A DNA stretch of 64,000 bases from Wuchereria bancrofti (taxonomy: Eukaryota; Nematoda; Chromadorea; Rhabditida; Onchocercidae), in the NCBI GenBank assembly GCA_005281725.1, contig SSBO01000012.1:18735881-18799880 (forward strand). Direction: 5' to 3'. The notes under the pieces were generated by a model, which had not been told where the DNA came from, searched no databases, and worked only from the letters and a program-made list of their open reading frames with translations. A program made the position numbers and the translations under genes. Every line of letters begins with the position of its first letter. Position 1 is the stretch's first letter. Below, piece by piece: positions 25,211 to 38,338 of this stretch.

Positions 25211-27060
25211 ATATATATATATACTTATCACTATATTATTAGTATTTGATGGATTTGTATCCTTTTCTATTATCTACTTACAATTTTGGTCAGAAATTTG
25301 GAATAAATGTACATCGTAATTCTACTAAACTGAAAAATAATTCTTTTTTCAAGATGACTTAGTTACAGAGAAATTAACTTAATAATTAATTCCAATAGAT
25401 TTACGGGATTTTCATGTGAATCAGACGCTAAAATCAGGTGCTGAAATGGTAATTTTATTTCTTGGACATAGTTTCATCCTAAAAATAACCTTTACTTGAT
25501 ACTATACACCAGACATGATGTTTTATCGAGCAAATAACATCATTTCGACAATTATAAACTGGAAACAAAATGAATAAAAAATTAATGAAATAATAAAATA
25601 CAAACCGAAATAAAAAAAAATTTATGCGTTACTATATTTATTATACTCGCGAAGTATCAATGTTTAACAGCATTATTATGAATTATGTTCTTAATTACAT
25701 CGTAATATATCATTAATATTAAGAGACTAGATTTTTTTAGATCTTCTTTTAGATTCATTCCTTAAATAGTAACTGTATTAAATCCCATGGACAAAATGAC
25801 TGCACCGAAAAATAAAAAAATAATAAAATTCAAAAACGTGAAAGTTCAATCGAAGAAAAAACAAGGACTGCTCGGCTACAATGACAAAAGTGACAATCGT
25901 CTACGAACACTGTACAGAAACACAAAGACCTACCTATAATGCCCAACGTCTATTTTAATTATTACGAAGCTAACGGATGAAAACCACAAGAATTATCTAA
26001 CGTGAGCGGTGATTAATCAAATTATGCTGGTAAATGAAATGTGATAATAGAGAACACACAACTAATTTGTACAAGTTAATAATAATACCGCCACAGCTGA
26101 AAACAGGAAGTGCACATTTTTGAGCATGAGTCCATTTGTAAAAAGGTCATATGAAAAGGCGAGGAATCATAACTTAAATATTTAATATATACTCAGCAGT
26201 ATTATCAATAATAAGATACATGTTTAGCAATACTATCCATGTATAAGATCATTCATGGGAAAACATTTCGTGGGTTACAACAGAAAACAAGCATTCCAAT
26301 GCTCATAAATGAAAAATCAGCAAAAATAGCATCAAAATCGCCTTTCATGGTTAAATCAGTCTATTTACGTAAGTTCCTGAAAAATAGTAAGAGTCTTCCG
26401 ATGCAAAAATAAAATATATTACAGCAAGGTAAATTCTCATGTATAATAGCCGTATTCCCACTTCCAAAACAAAGTGTCATTTTCATCAAACATCCGCAGT
26501 GATATCGAGTGAAAGCAAAGCAGAATTAAAACAGGCAATTCTATCCTTTTGTCTGCAAAGAAAGTGGGAATGGACATTTCCTTCGGAATCAGTCAAGAAT
26601 GCAACCCATGAGAATTCAATCATAATTTCGAAGCATTTACACAGGAATTGAGAAGACAACAGCAATCTAAAGTTAAAAATGAATTTATATATTTCGATGC
26701 AAGCGAATTTCGTTAGATCACAACACTTCTATTAATCGTTCAACGATGACATCATTGTAACCTGCTGTTCAATTGGTGTCAAAGACCACTCCGAATAACA
26801 CCGATGTCTTTCACTTAAAATTTGGCGCAAAAAATATCACTTTATGTGCAATATTTTGTTTTGTAAAAAGAAATCATCTAAAATGATTCGAAAGAAATTT
26901 GCAATATGAATAAACTTCTAAGCAATGATTTTGCACTCACTTACCACGCTATAAACTGCAAACTGCTACAACACGAGTGATAGTTTATACAATGAAAAGG
27001 AACGGATGGACTAATTATCGCATTTTTTAATATTAATTTAACTGTGGCAAGAAAATAAGC
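25211..27060. other. Intergenic region, probable 3' flank of the Rubicon-family gene
   Basis: No exon is supported. From about 25750 the base composition becomes more balanced up to the stop of the Rubicon-family gene at 27061. A 70-codon open stretch at 26439-26651 (+) has no recognisable motif, and the region may simply be a long 3' UTR of the minus-strand gene. Confidence 0.55.
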
Positions 27061-30000
27061 TTACAGATTTTGTCGAATTCGCAAACACTTAGGACATGGT
27101 TTTTCATCTTTCTGTCGTTTAATAGCACATTTCTTATGACTTAATGAACCGCATTCTTCGCATCGATCCACATATGCAACTTGAAACGGGAACAGCAAAT
27201 CATTCTTTTCATCACAAAGTTCACAGACGAATGCTTGGGCACAGCAATGCTAAAATCATAAGAATGTTGACTATAAAACAAATGACACGAAAAAGAACAG
27301 TGGGCATTAAGAAGTAGTTGACCTCGCATCCTTCAATGTGATACTGTCCATATTGTACAAGAGGAGCAATGGTTCGGAAAAGTTCTCCTTTCTGTACATT
27401 TTCTAAATCTTCCACCGAGTAGACATCTGCATCTGACAACATATAATTTGGTACTGTAGAAAATGTAGCATACAAGCTGAAAGAACTCTTTTTTGCAGAG
27501 CAGTACAAATAGTTTTAGCTTCACTAAATAGCGTACAGCATAATCCTCACAAAAAAAAAAAAAAAAAAAAACTACGGCTAAAACTAATCAAAATTGATTT
27601 GCAAAGTGTTTTGCTGCAAAAGACACTAAATATTTCGTAAAAAACCATAAAATCATTAAAGCTTGGACATTAACACTTACTTCCCATATTTTGTAATTGT
27701 TTCTTTAGCAATATTACAAAGTCGTATGTAAGACCAAATATGTACAAGCTTTATTCGTAATTCCCTAATTTTTTTCAACCGACGAATTCTATTGTAAAAA
27801 CGAGAATCAATCGCTGATACATTGATCACCGGTTGTTGATGGTTATCTGATAAGAAACGATGTGCTATATCGGATACAGGATATTCTCTGCAAAATGAAA
27901 TCTACTGTAAATAGAAACAGCCTTTCTCATGCTAAGATCGCTCAGATCACAGCTTACACTCCTAAATATCTAAGAAGCCTATTAATTCCTTTGGTGATTC
28001 CCGAATGATAACTAAACAAACATACTTAAAATTCCACTGATATACAATGCGTGCTGGAATACGACTTCTTGCACCTTGATGACAACGCTGACAAAATACT
28101 CTGCCGTAGTAATCACAATAACGCATTCGACGACAGTATACTTTAGCAACTTTAATACCACACCCACCACAACGATACTGCTGTTGTTCAAGGAGCTTTC
28201 GCACACTGTAAGCTACGGAAAATGAATACACTTATAAATCACCAGAAACTCGAAGAAAAATAAACATTGTTCTCAGATTCGGAAAATTCAAAAGCCGCTG
28301 TTGAAAACATGTAACTAACCATCCAAAAAACTTATTAAAACTAGCGAAACTGCACAATAAAATTAATCGGCAGATATTATCAATGACCCCACAAATTTGG
28401 CTAAATTCGTTTTGGTCTTAAGAATCTAGTAAAGCATGTTCAATAGGAATAAAATACATTATCTAATCTGATTTCCGACGATAAAATTATAGCCAATCAG
28501 TTCTTAACATAAAACCTCTGAAACTCTGGATGAAGCTGAAAAATCCACTGCTTTCTCGGAGGTGCCCAATTCTCCGAACCACGAAAAAAAATTGGTCGAC
28601 CATCGTTACCTATTTCATCGAAAAATATCGCTATGTCATTAGGCATTGGAAGAAGCTAAAAAATAAAACTACCTTACAATTATGCAAAGCATACATGCAG
28701 AATAATATAAGAAAAAAGTACCCTTTGAGGTGCTTGTGCATAAGAAACAAGCCACTGTATATCGGCAGCTGAACGTGGTTTGTAAGCTGTTGAGAACTGC
28801 TTGAAAAGTGAAGATGCGACTGCTTCAGCAGAATTTTCACAAATACTATCATCGTCAGCTTCACTGCTTCTACTGGACCTAATACATGACATTCCGTGAG
28901 ATAATCATTCAAAACTCCGCTTATCAAACTGGAAATCGTTCTAGAAGAATATTTTATTGCTTCCCAAAAAGACATCCATATAATGAATACTGCTAGTTTT
29001 TCACTTACATTTTCTTATCCTCGCTGTATTGTAAATCTTCAGCAGAAGCACAGAACACTGATGGACCAGCAGTAATTTTTTCTTCAGTTTGTTCAGAAGA
29101 ATCGTCATCAACCGACTCCGAAGAAGATACTGCCAATGTAGGACAAGAACTTGTCTAAAAATCACAATTTTTCTTTCTGACTCTACCTCTCGTTCAAGAA
29201 CAACTGGTAGCGAACTGAATTTAAGGTCTTAATACGATTCAGTTTTTTTAGGCCATCATGTAACAGTGGTCAATTTTACCAAGCTATATTTTTCAAAAGA
29301 TATTGCTTCCAGCAGCTATGCTTCACACAAATAACGTTCAGTACACTGCATATATAAATTTACAACATGGTTAAATTAAAAAATTAGATAATTAGAGCCA
29401 ATACTTTAACATAAACAACCATAAAAGATTAATGGAAAACACTTCTTGATTTCATTTTCATGAATACCAACATTTTTGGCTTGCGCAATGAAATTCTGTT
29501 GATTTTCGACCATTGCACGCCATTGCATTTGTTCCATGGCAGCAATAAGCACTTCACTCAGATATAAATGCATATTTTCCTAAAAAAATCTAAATACAGT
29601 TATTTGTCGAAATTTCTAAGAGAATTGCAGGAAGGGAAACAGTTTCAAAGATTTCTTTCTTGGAATTAAATACGCTGCCATTTGTTGCACAAAAATCCAC
29701 TGCTCACATGTGGCTTACAGTGCATAAGAATTGAAACAAGAAACAAATAAACATAGGGACTGAATGCCGATAAATGAGATATGTTTCCTTTTTATTACCA
29801 CAGCAAGATTAAGGTCTCTCATATAAAGCAAAACAATAATATGTAAAAATTCACGCGTTCCAGATCCCTCGAAATCTCCAGATCATGTTTTCGTGATTCA
29901 ATGAGGAAACGCTTTGCATCACCCCAACTTCCTCCGACTCGACTATCACCCATTTCACTGTCATTCAGAGGCAATTCCGATGCTTCTTCTGAACCCTGTA

Positions 30001-30437
30001 TCACCAAAGTGCTTATCACAAATCTACCTCGGAAAAGTACCATATAGAAATATCAAAAATAGATTTTTAAAAGGATGCAAATTTTTCAAAGACTCAGGTT
30101 CCATTTAAGTGCATTAAAAACCATTAACCATTTCAAGTTTTAACATATAAATATGAAAACATAATCTAAAATGAAAAATATTACTTCTTCCAGAACTAAG
30201 ATAAAAGATAACAGTTACAAAATGATGGAAATTGGGAAAGAAGGCAAAATCTTAAGGAAATAAACAAACCGGAAAGTAGTGTGACAGAGTACTGGGATAA
30301 CAAATGGGCTCGGAATGATGCCGCCGATGACTGCTACCTTCCTTTTTCAAGCTTGAGATCCCTTTGGCAATCATGGCATATCTTGCACATTCACGGTAAG
30401 TCACATCCATTGTATTATGTCGCCGGATTATACCCAT
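27061..30437 (-). CDS. Rubicon-family protein with C-terminal RH (Rubicon homology) zinc domain
   Basis: Endosome/autophagosome regulator of the Rubicon group, whose RH domain binds Rab7 in characterised members. Ten exons: 30437-30270, 29995-29855, 29579-29472, 29154-29009, 28878-28722, 28655-28516, 28205-28026, 27887-27681, 27476-27323, 27249-27061; 529 residues. Diagnostic parts: WAPPRKQWIFQLHPEF before the domain, Cys299/302, RYCDYYGRVFCQRCH at 315-329, IPARIVYQWNF at 336-346, then DVYSVEDLENVQKGEL, and the terminal cluster with CELCDEKNDLLFPF at 476-489 and CPKC at 519-522. The order matches vertebrate Rubicon closely. I see no RUN domain; upstream there is only a short shared intergenic region, so the gene resembles the RUN-less Pacer architecture or has undetected 5' exons. 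The start follows a TTTCAG acceptor by 7 bases (30445-30450), which suits trans-splicing. The donor of exon 3 is ambiguous. The Ser/Glu-rich middle is low complexity. Confidence 0.8.
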
Positions 30438-31129
30438 TTCGGTTCTGAAATCTTTGCCACCAATTTTAAAAAGCTGAATAATTTCGTGTAAATCACATTT
30501 CTCTGCTTACTTCTACAAGAAAGAAAGTCATACTTGACACGTACATCACGTACGAAAGAATACTCACCTGTGCACATCAATAGCGAATTTGATTCAATCG
30601 CATGCATCTATTTTGCTAGCTGGTGTTTCTTCCTTTCTTTTTAATTGGAATTTTTATTAAATTACTTGTCAACAGTTTCTTTATTATAGAGTTGTACAAG
30701 TCGTATTTTGTGCAAGAAATATTAAGTCGTCGAAAAATTAGTGAAAGTTCGTACGTTTTTAAGATTTATATTTTTAAGGATTTATTCATTTTTAAGGAGT
30801 GAAACTTGTAAATTTTTTAATGTCCTACTTTATCGTCTCTGCCAATTCATCACATGACTCTCTCTCTCTCCCTTTCTCTCTCTGATGTGCTGTTATAGTC
30901 ATACGTGCGATTTTTTGTCGCTGAACACCATACTTTTTCCTTACTGAAATTGTCACGTTTGGTTTTAGAGTAATATTCATAGTAAAACAAGGTATTCTGT
31001 TTTTTGTATATCTTAAACCTTTACTACAACAGCTAGGTCAATCATATGATGAAACATAACATTTTCGGATTTTCAATGTAACTAATGTTACATGGGGACT
31101 GGCTGTATGCTATAATAATTAATGTTCAG
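30438..31129. promoter_or_regulatory. Shared intergenic region of two head-to-head genes
   Basis: Lies between the divergent start codons of the Rubicon-family gene (-) and AATF (+), so it should carry both promoters. A CT dinucleotide tract at about 30858-30884 is the clearest element. Small ORFs reading into it from both sides are not convincing as exons. Confidence 0.5.
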
Positions 31130-34100
31130 ATGGCAATGACGTCATTGGTGAAGCAGTTTATTGATTCTTTAGATGGACAAGTGGTTGAACTTCCTGATAT
31201 CGAATTAGCCGATCTTGCTGAAGGTCTGTACTTTCTGTGTAGTAGCAGAGTAAAATGTCCTAGAAGTACGTCTAGGTAGATCAAATTTTGTATATTGCCA
31301 TTGTCTCCAGTGTCTTTGTTTTTTAGATTCAGAGGCCACCTGGGCACAAAAAACAGAAAACGAGCGAACGGATCAGGTAATTTTCGATCATTTATTTCTA
31401 ATTGAAATTTTCTCCTTTAATTACTAGAAAAGACACCCAACAAAGAACCAGTGCCAACAGTATGCAATCCCAAAACTATAATATCCAAAGAAACCTCAGA
31501 CTGACCTTGAACCCTTCCTTAAAGGAGGATAGAAGTTTAACTACTGGCAGGTCCATCGCCAATAAAAAAAGACTGATAAACCATCAACAGCGCCACAAAA
31601 GTAAATGTATGAAGATCTATGTCTATTATAAAGAGAAATACCTAAAAACGAGAAAAAAAGACGCAAACCTTAAATAATTAAACAACATAAAACCAATAAA
31701 AGTAATAACAGAAGTCAAAGAAGAAAATACCTGAAACATAGAATAACAATCAGGATAGTCAAAAGCCTTAGAGGTATATCCAATATACCAATATAGGAAA
31801 AAAGTGCATAAGAAAAAAAGTTATGTTAGTACCGATAAAAGAGCAAAAAAAAGTAGCATTCATCTATGAATCGTCAAAAGAAACACCTTACGTATAACGC
31901 AATCATAAACAAAAGCTACAAAAAAAAAACAACTCCTAATCTTAAAGTATAATGAAAATGGGCTACAATGTAATAAGTATCATGTAATACATCCAACCTA
32001 GCCGCTCTCAAAATTAAAGTTTATGCGAATGATTTTGTGGATTTTAGAAGTCTCTCGACTCAATGAAATCATCTTTTATTAATGATTCTCTGTATACCGA
32101 ATGCTGTATGCATTATGTTTGACGAGAAAAACATATCAGACGTATTTTTGTAGTATATTGAAATGTGAACTTTGACTAATTTATTTGTTCACTATATGTT
32201 AATTAATTTGATTATTAATTGTTGTAGAAGAACTTTTTACTAATAATATGTTAAATCTAAAGCACATGAGATTTGATATCTTTGTTAATACCGTTAAGGA
32301 TTAGAAAATAAATTGATATAAATCCGGTGCTATAATTGTAAAGGTATTGTCATTCATAAAATTTATAAAAATAAGCGCTATCATTGTGTTTACTTTTCTA
32401 TTAAGAATGTGTTTATCCTTCTGCTGAAAAAGTAGCTATGGAACCAAACACATCATTTAATTATTTGCCAGATTTTAGTATGTAAGAGTGACAAGAAACT
32501 CGTAATGTTTTAGAATTTAATCAGTGGATGATCAATCTTCAGGTAGAATTTTTGAAACGACGAATAATTGCAACTCAAGAGCTAGGAGATGAACGTTATG
32601 TAGGTCAGAAAGTATCATCAACAAATGTTTTCACTGGTGATAGTATATCCGATCTAGCACACATGAAATTTGATGCAAGCACTGAGATCAGTGAAGATCC
32701 AGGTTAGTTATTTCTTCTAATTTGAATTCTTTTGAATTAGTGGAAAACAAATTTTTTAGTTTATTAGCTATAAATCGTTCGCTTAGCGATGAATTTCTAT
32801 AACATATTGAATTAGAAATGAATGTTTGGTTTGTCACAATTATTTAGTTGTGAAATTCTCTGATTACTCTATCACTTGAACTGTGTAGTCATCAAATCGA
32901 TTATTCCTTGTTACCGTTCAGTACATCAGTGAAGCTGGTCATGTGCTTGTCATTTGCGTACTTATGACTTACTCGTCCTTGAAATAAATAATATTTGTAT
33001 AGGATATATTGCAGTATCATCAGCTTGATTATCTCATCAGAAAATATCTTTTACAGATGGGTTTCGTACAGTTGATCTAGAGAACGATGAAGGCAGCAGT
33101 GATAGAAATAGTGTTGGCAATAGTGCGGATCAAGAATCATTTTCTGCTGACGATAATGTTGAAAGTGAAGGTATAAATTCGTAAGTAGTATGAAGTTTAA
33201 TCATGTATGAGACAACCGTAGAACTGAAAATACTCCGCTCAAAGTATTGTACCGTCCATTTAATCCAGAATTATCATTATCCATAATAGAAGTTTTCCTC
33301 TTACCTTTAAGACAATGCTAATGTCAAGAGGGTTGTATTAAATAAGTATAAGGATAATTTTACAAGTTTAAGCATAATTTTTTCAAAGTTTAAGCATAAT
33401 TTTACAGAGAGAGAAGATTCTGAACATTCGCAATCGAAGAATGAGAATGTTGTTGCCAATGGTGTGATAACAATCTCGAATGATACGCAACGTGGGAAAG
33501 GTACTTTTATTATTTTCGATTGGAGAGAAGTCCAATTACGTTACAAGTCAGCAGATGTTACTTAATGATATGAACAATTATGACACTAGTTGCGACTAGA
33601 AAATTTACAGTTTGCGCTTTAGTATTACTGGACAGGGCCTGGTAAACTCATGAACTTTTCTCCTCGTAAACTCATGAATGTTTTCCGTCTAGGTTCATTT
33701 TTTAAAGTTTATATCCATTTAAGCGATTTTTTTTTTCTTGATTTATTGACTAATTTAAAATTTTTTGATAGTAATGACGCAGTTTGCGTTATTTCAGAAC
33801 AGTAAAGTCCGGACTCATACTGATACTCTTAAATAAAAATCTCTGGAAGCACAAGCACATTTAAGCTATTTGTTTTACTTCATATTCATTTTTGAAAGTA
33901 TGCTTTCTCAATTATAGCTGAAAGTGTTCAAAAACAATTGGTGATTTGGGACCGATTGATGCAACTGCATATCCTGTCACATGCAGCACTGCGAACATTC
34001 AATCAACTTCCAAGAGATCAACTTGCCAAGAAGTTGCTGCAATCAGCAGATGTTGACACCAAAAAAAATTGCAGAATTAGTACAGTTTAATTCTTTTTTA

Positions 34101-36053
34101 GAAAACTCTTCAAGGATTTTTTTGAAAAAAAAGTATTCAAGAAAGAAGACTTCTGAAATATAGTTTTTTTTTTTTGAAGAAACACAAACCAATACTCACT
34201 TTCCATTATTCAGTCATTTTTTTTCTTCTTTTGCTTACTTTTTAGGGTTTTCATAACTTGATTTCTTTTTTAAGAAGTGCGAAAGACTTTTTGGAAAAAG
34301 TGTTTTCAGTGCAAAAGAATTTGGAACAACTGAATGAAATATTTACGACAATGGAGGATAAACTGTTAAAATCAGCGAAGCAAACGAAGGGCTTGTCTGA
34401 CGACAATTGTGAAAAAAGTATGTTCTTTAAAATATTCATTTGAGATGCTTTTGATTTAGAAGTTTCTCTCTTTTTTAATGGACACATACTAATCTGTTTT
34501 TCAGGAGTCGAAAATTCAGACGATGAGGAAATTGAAAGTTTGATCGATTGTAATGAGGAAGACGACAGTGCAATAGAATCTGATACTAAAGAGAGTGAGG
34601 GAGATTCTGATATATGCTTGTCAAATGCAAGGCAAGTTTCACCGAATTTTGTAATATTGTAATATGTTCTATTTTCCTGTTCATAGATTTTTAAGCTTTT
34701 ATTATTAAAAAAGTAATACGAGTATCGAACTTCGCATTATATAACGTTATAGAAACAGCTGAGCAAATATTTGTTATAGCATCACATACACAAACGAAAC
34801 AGTGAATCGTGATCAGCAGATCTTAGGCAAAAGAAAGAAGCTAATGCCGAAAAAATTAACGCAGGAATACGAAAAACGTCATGAACGATTTGCAACATTT
34901 CGGTGAGATTAACTTTTTTGAGCAACGCTAATTCATAAGTTTTATCATTAGTTTTCAGTCATTTCAAAGTCACTATTTAGATCATCCACGTTATCAAAAT
35001 GGGACGAAAGAACAACACTGAATACTATCAGCATAATAAAAAACAAGAAGAAAGATTTCAGTGGTTTTGAATCTGTTGTGTTGAAGCAGATTGAACAGGT
35101 AAAATACTTTTTTTAAGGTGGGATGCACCTTTTTTCTCGATTACTTTTGGAAGTGGTTTTTTTGAACCAGCTGATACATTCCAAGCAATATGAATAGGTA
35201 TTTGCATAATTAATGTTTTGGATATTGATCTTTTTTAGATAATGAATGAAAAACACCGATTGTTACGTAGAACTCAAATGAAGCGGCATGATGTCGATCG
35301 AATTGGAGGCGATGAAGACGTGAGTTTGCCAAATTTTAATTTTTCTTGACACCTATAATTTCTCTCGAAACTTACTTAGACTTAATAACTGGTTCCAGAA
35401 TAATTACGATGCAGAAATATTTGACGACGACGATTTTTACCAACAGCTACTAAAGGAACTTATTGAAAGGAAGTCAGCTAATGTGGTTGACCCTGTAGAA
35501 ATGAGCAGGTAAAGGATTCTTGGCAAAATTTAATAAAGCTATGTCACGTTTTGAGGTATATCATGTAATGGTTTCATATAATTTATTTAAATATACTAAC
35601 TTTCATTTTTAATCAAGGAATTAATTCTTCATTTGCTTTTTATATCGTCTTTTATCACATTTCTCTATACATAGTATTCTTTTTAAGTTTTCTTTGCTTT
35701 TTTAGTTCACCTTTTGTCTGTCCTTTCAGAGGATCAGAGAGAAATTCTAATGTTCCGCTACATGTACTGTTCATATAGAAATATGTAATTTTAGCAAAAT
35801 TAACTTTATTATCCTTCATATTGTAATTGATACAACTGCTAATGTATTTCATTTAAGGCAGTGGTTAGAAATACAGAAATTGCGACAGAAACAGTCAAAA
35901 AGAAAAAAAGTCGATACGAAAGCATCAAAGGGTCGTAAGATACGATATGTAGTAATCCCGAAATTGGTAAATTTCTTTCCATCCATGGCTGAAAAGGCAA
36001 CATGGAGTCATGAAAAAAGAAATCAATTGTTTAAATCTTTGTTTTGCTCATGA
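31130..36053 (+). CDS. AATF: AATF/Traube (Bfr2) homologue, nucleolar ribosome-biogenesis factor
   Basis: Nucleolar protein of the small-subunit processome pathway (AATF in animals, Bfr2 in yeast). Thirteen exons: 31130-31223, 31327-31376, 32543-32702, 33057-33170, 33408-33500, 33918-34051, 34246-34417, 34505-34631, 34780-34902, 34981-35098, 35239-35319, 35399-35508, 35858-36053; 523 residues. The N-terminal part is acidic. The AATF leucine-zipper region begins around 172 ([20 protein letters not shown] then FNQLP). [31 protein letters not shown] and [20 protein letters not shown] lead to the C-terminal TRAUB domain with [21 protein letters not shown]. Human AATF is about 560 residues. ATG 31130 directly follows TTCAG, ideal for a spliced leader. 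The intron after 34631 begins GC (AAG|GCAAGT), fixed by phase. The last exon uses a TTTAAG acceptor. The exon 6/7 junction is the least certain. Confidence 0.92.
31377..32542 (+). other. Long intron 2 of AATF with compositionally odd segment
   Basis: This 1166-base intron is far longer than the others of the gene. Its first 600 bases (about 31400-32010) are A-rich and C-containing but poor in T on the + strand, unlike the A/T-balanced introns nearby. Short open stretches exist (for example 31402-31677) but none continues the AATF frame or matches a family I know. Confidence 0.6.
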
Positions 36054-36162
36054 TAACATATATCTCATTTTTATAAAACATTCGTAATTTGCTTGAAATT
36101 TACCAACCATTAATTGTATGTTATATTTGGTGAGCAACATAAACGATGGATATATTTTGTAC

Positions 36163-36429
36163 CTAGAAAAAATTGTTTGAGTAAATTTTGACATGATTAA
36201 TATTCCTAATCATTCCGAGGATAGGAATAAGCTTTCCCTTTCCGTCTTTATTGGTCGAGAATTCGTTACCGGAAGTGCAGTTATTTGACTTTTTTTTCAC
36301 TACTTCCCAATAGTATTTCGCCATTGATATAAAATCGCACGGGATTCGGAATTTACCTGGCTCATCCACGAAATTTGACCTTATCATGTTATTATGTTGC
36401 GAAAACCAGCGAGTGGTTGGTAGACACAT
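36163..36429 (-). CDS. Doubtful small ORF, 88 residues
   Basis: An open frame from ATG 36429 with codon use less AT-biased than its surroundings (for example the stretch FVDEPGKFRIPCDF) and no low-complexity sequence. No signal peptide, domain or family is recognised. It lies about 100 bases beyond the AATF stop on the opposite strand, so it may also be an antisense reading of the AATF 3' UTR or a gene relic. Confidence 0.18.
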   Translation of the reverse strand: MCLPTTRWFSQHNNMIRSNFVDEPGKFRIPCDFISMAKYYWEVVKKKSNNCTSGNEFSTNKDGKGKLIPILGMIRNINHVKIYSNNFF

Positions 36430-38311
36430 ATCAGAAATTTTAAGCAAACGGGACTAATATTGTCATGTGTTAATCAGTAAGTTGAAAATAGTATCAATTT
36501 GAAGATCTTATAAAGTTTGATGTTATGCAGTGCAGGAAGGATCTGATGGTTCACTTCACGAATGACCGAATTCCCATCTTCGGAATCCTTTTTTCACAAA
36601 TTATGCGTATCATCTTGAAACAATTATGTCAAAATCGAATTTTTTTTCTGTTTAATTTTTTTTCTATTTTGACAATTTTTTTAAAGAAAAGGGTCTCTTT
36701 GAATTCATGAAGCATAGTGATGTTTATTGCAATGTTTCACGAATGTTTGGGTTGCAGCATCACATTCACCATTTATTTTTAAGAAAGTGTTGAACTGATA
36801 TAGTTGAAATGAAGGTAAAGCAAAAGTTAAATCAAAGTGGATTGTAAAAGAACTGCAGGAGTTCGACACAGGGACAATGAGGGTTCACGTTATGGCATAT
36901 GTTATGTAAAGATTCAAGGCGTGATAATTTAAGTAAAAATCGATGTGTGACAAAATAATCCATATACAAGCAACAACCAATATATGGCTGGAAGGGTAGA
37001 CATGTATTGTATTTGTAAAATTTAATCAATAAGTTGAAATTGTTAACTACGAATAGTCGGTTTTGCTGGAATATTGTTGTCTATGAAAATATTCAAGAAT
37101 TTCACCAGCATATTTCCATTTTTAAAAATCAATTTTACCCTGAGAGGATTAAATTTAAAATCAACTGCAAGGTCTTGTTTCTTTTTTTCTTTTAACTTAT
37201 GTACATATGATGTATCATGTGGTAAGAAATTTCGTTATTAACTCGGATGTAACGGGAACATTTCAATAAAAGCTTTAACTTTTATCAATAATAGTCAGAT
37301 TATATTAGACCGAGATTTCCACACCTCTTAAATTAACTTTTCAGACATCTTTGAGACTTTCTAGATTACGCAAGTGGTGCTAATTCATATTGGATCTATA
37401 TTATTATACAGCGAGTAAGTATAAGGCAATTGATAAAATTATCATAAAATATAACAAAATGCTGATTTGGGTAATATTCTTCGGTGTTCCTCCTCTGTGC
37501 ATATCATCTGAAACATTCTGAGCTTTAGTTATATAATATTGAAATTTGACGAGTGATTTCGTTCTAACTGTGTTTTCGACACAAAGCTTTATTTTAGAAG
37601 TTTTTTTTTCCTCTAACACTACAATTCAGAATTCAGCCAGGAGTTGATTGTCAAATTTTAAATTTTCATTTTTTTCAAATTTCAAAATGATATTCCAAAC
37701 ATCAAGATCTTTAGATGTTATATGATTTATATAGAAGTCCAAAAAAAAAGAATTTTTCTGAGAAAAACTTTAATTTATGTTTTAAAGAAATTTACAATTT
37801 TTGCTGTACCATATACATTTAACTGACTAAAAATTTTAATTTTGATCAAATTTGCATAAGCAACCGTTCATCTCTATTCTTTTTTTGTTGCTTTGTTTGT
37901 TGTTCTGAATAGATTCGCCAAGATTCGTAAATATCGTCGTTAAAGCTCTCGTAAATTTGCCTTCTTTTAAAAGTTCCTGTTGTTCTTTGATTATTTTTTT
38001 GGAACTATTAGTTGCTAAAAATTAGATTTAAATTGAATGATTGACAGAATACGTTTAAAATATTTTTTCTTTACCATTTATAATTTATATTTTCCTACTT
38101 TTAACTGGTAAATATTTGATATCTAGCATTTGTTTATATAAACCTCATTGAGCATATATGTACTGTTCAATTTATTAACAAGAATCTAATGTTCCGATTC
38201 ATCAATAATGTGATTAATTAGATGAATTTAAAATAAAAATTGAACTATTGTTCAGGAATACTATATAAATTGTGAATGCAACAGTTGTAAAAGAATGCAA
38301 TGGACTGTAGG

Positions 38312-38338
38312 GAGAGAGAGAGAGAGAGAGAGAGAGAG
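38312..38338 (+). repeat. (GA)n microsatellite
   Basis: Pure GA run of 13 units in intergenic DNA. Confidence 0.92.

Noticed and set aside
28530..28975. ORFs on both strands around the Rubicon-family exons 5 and 6
   Set aside because: The + strand frame is a shadow, and the long minus frame is in the wrong phase over the true exons.
36525..36710. + strand ORF starting MQCRKDLMVHF
   Set aside because: Decays into AT-rich low-complexity Phe/Ile sequence; no family, no splice sites.
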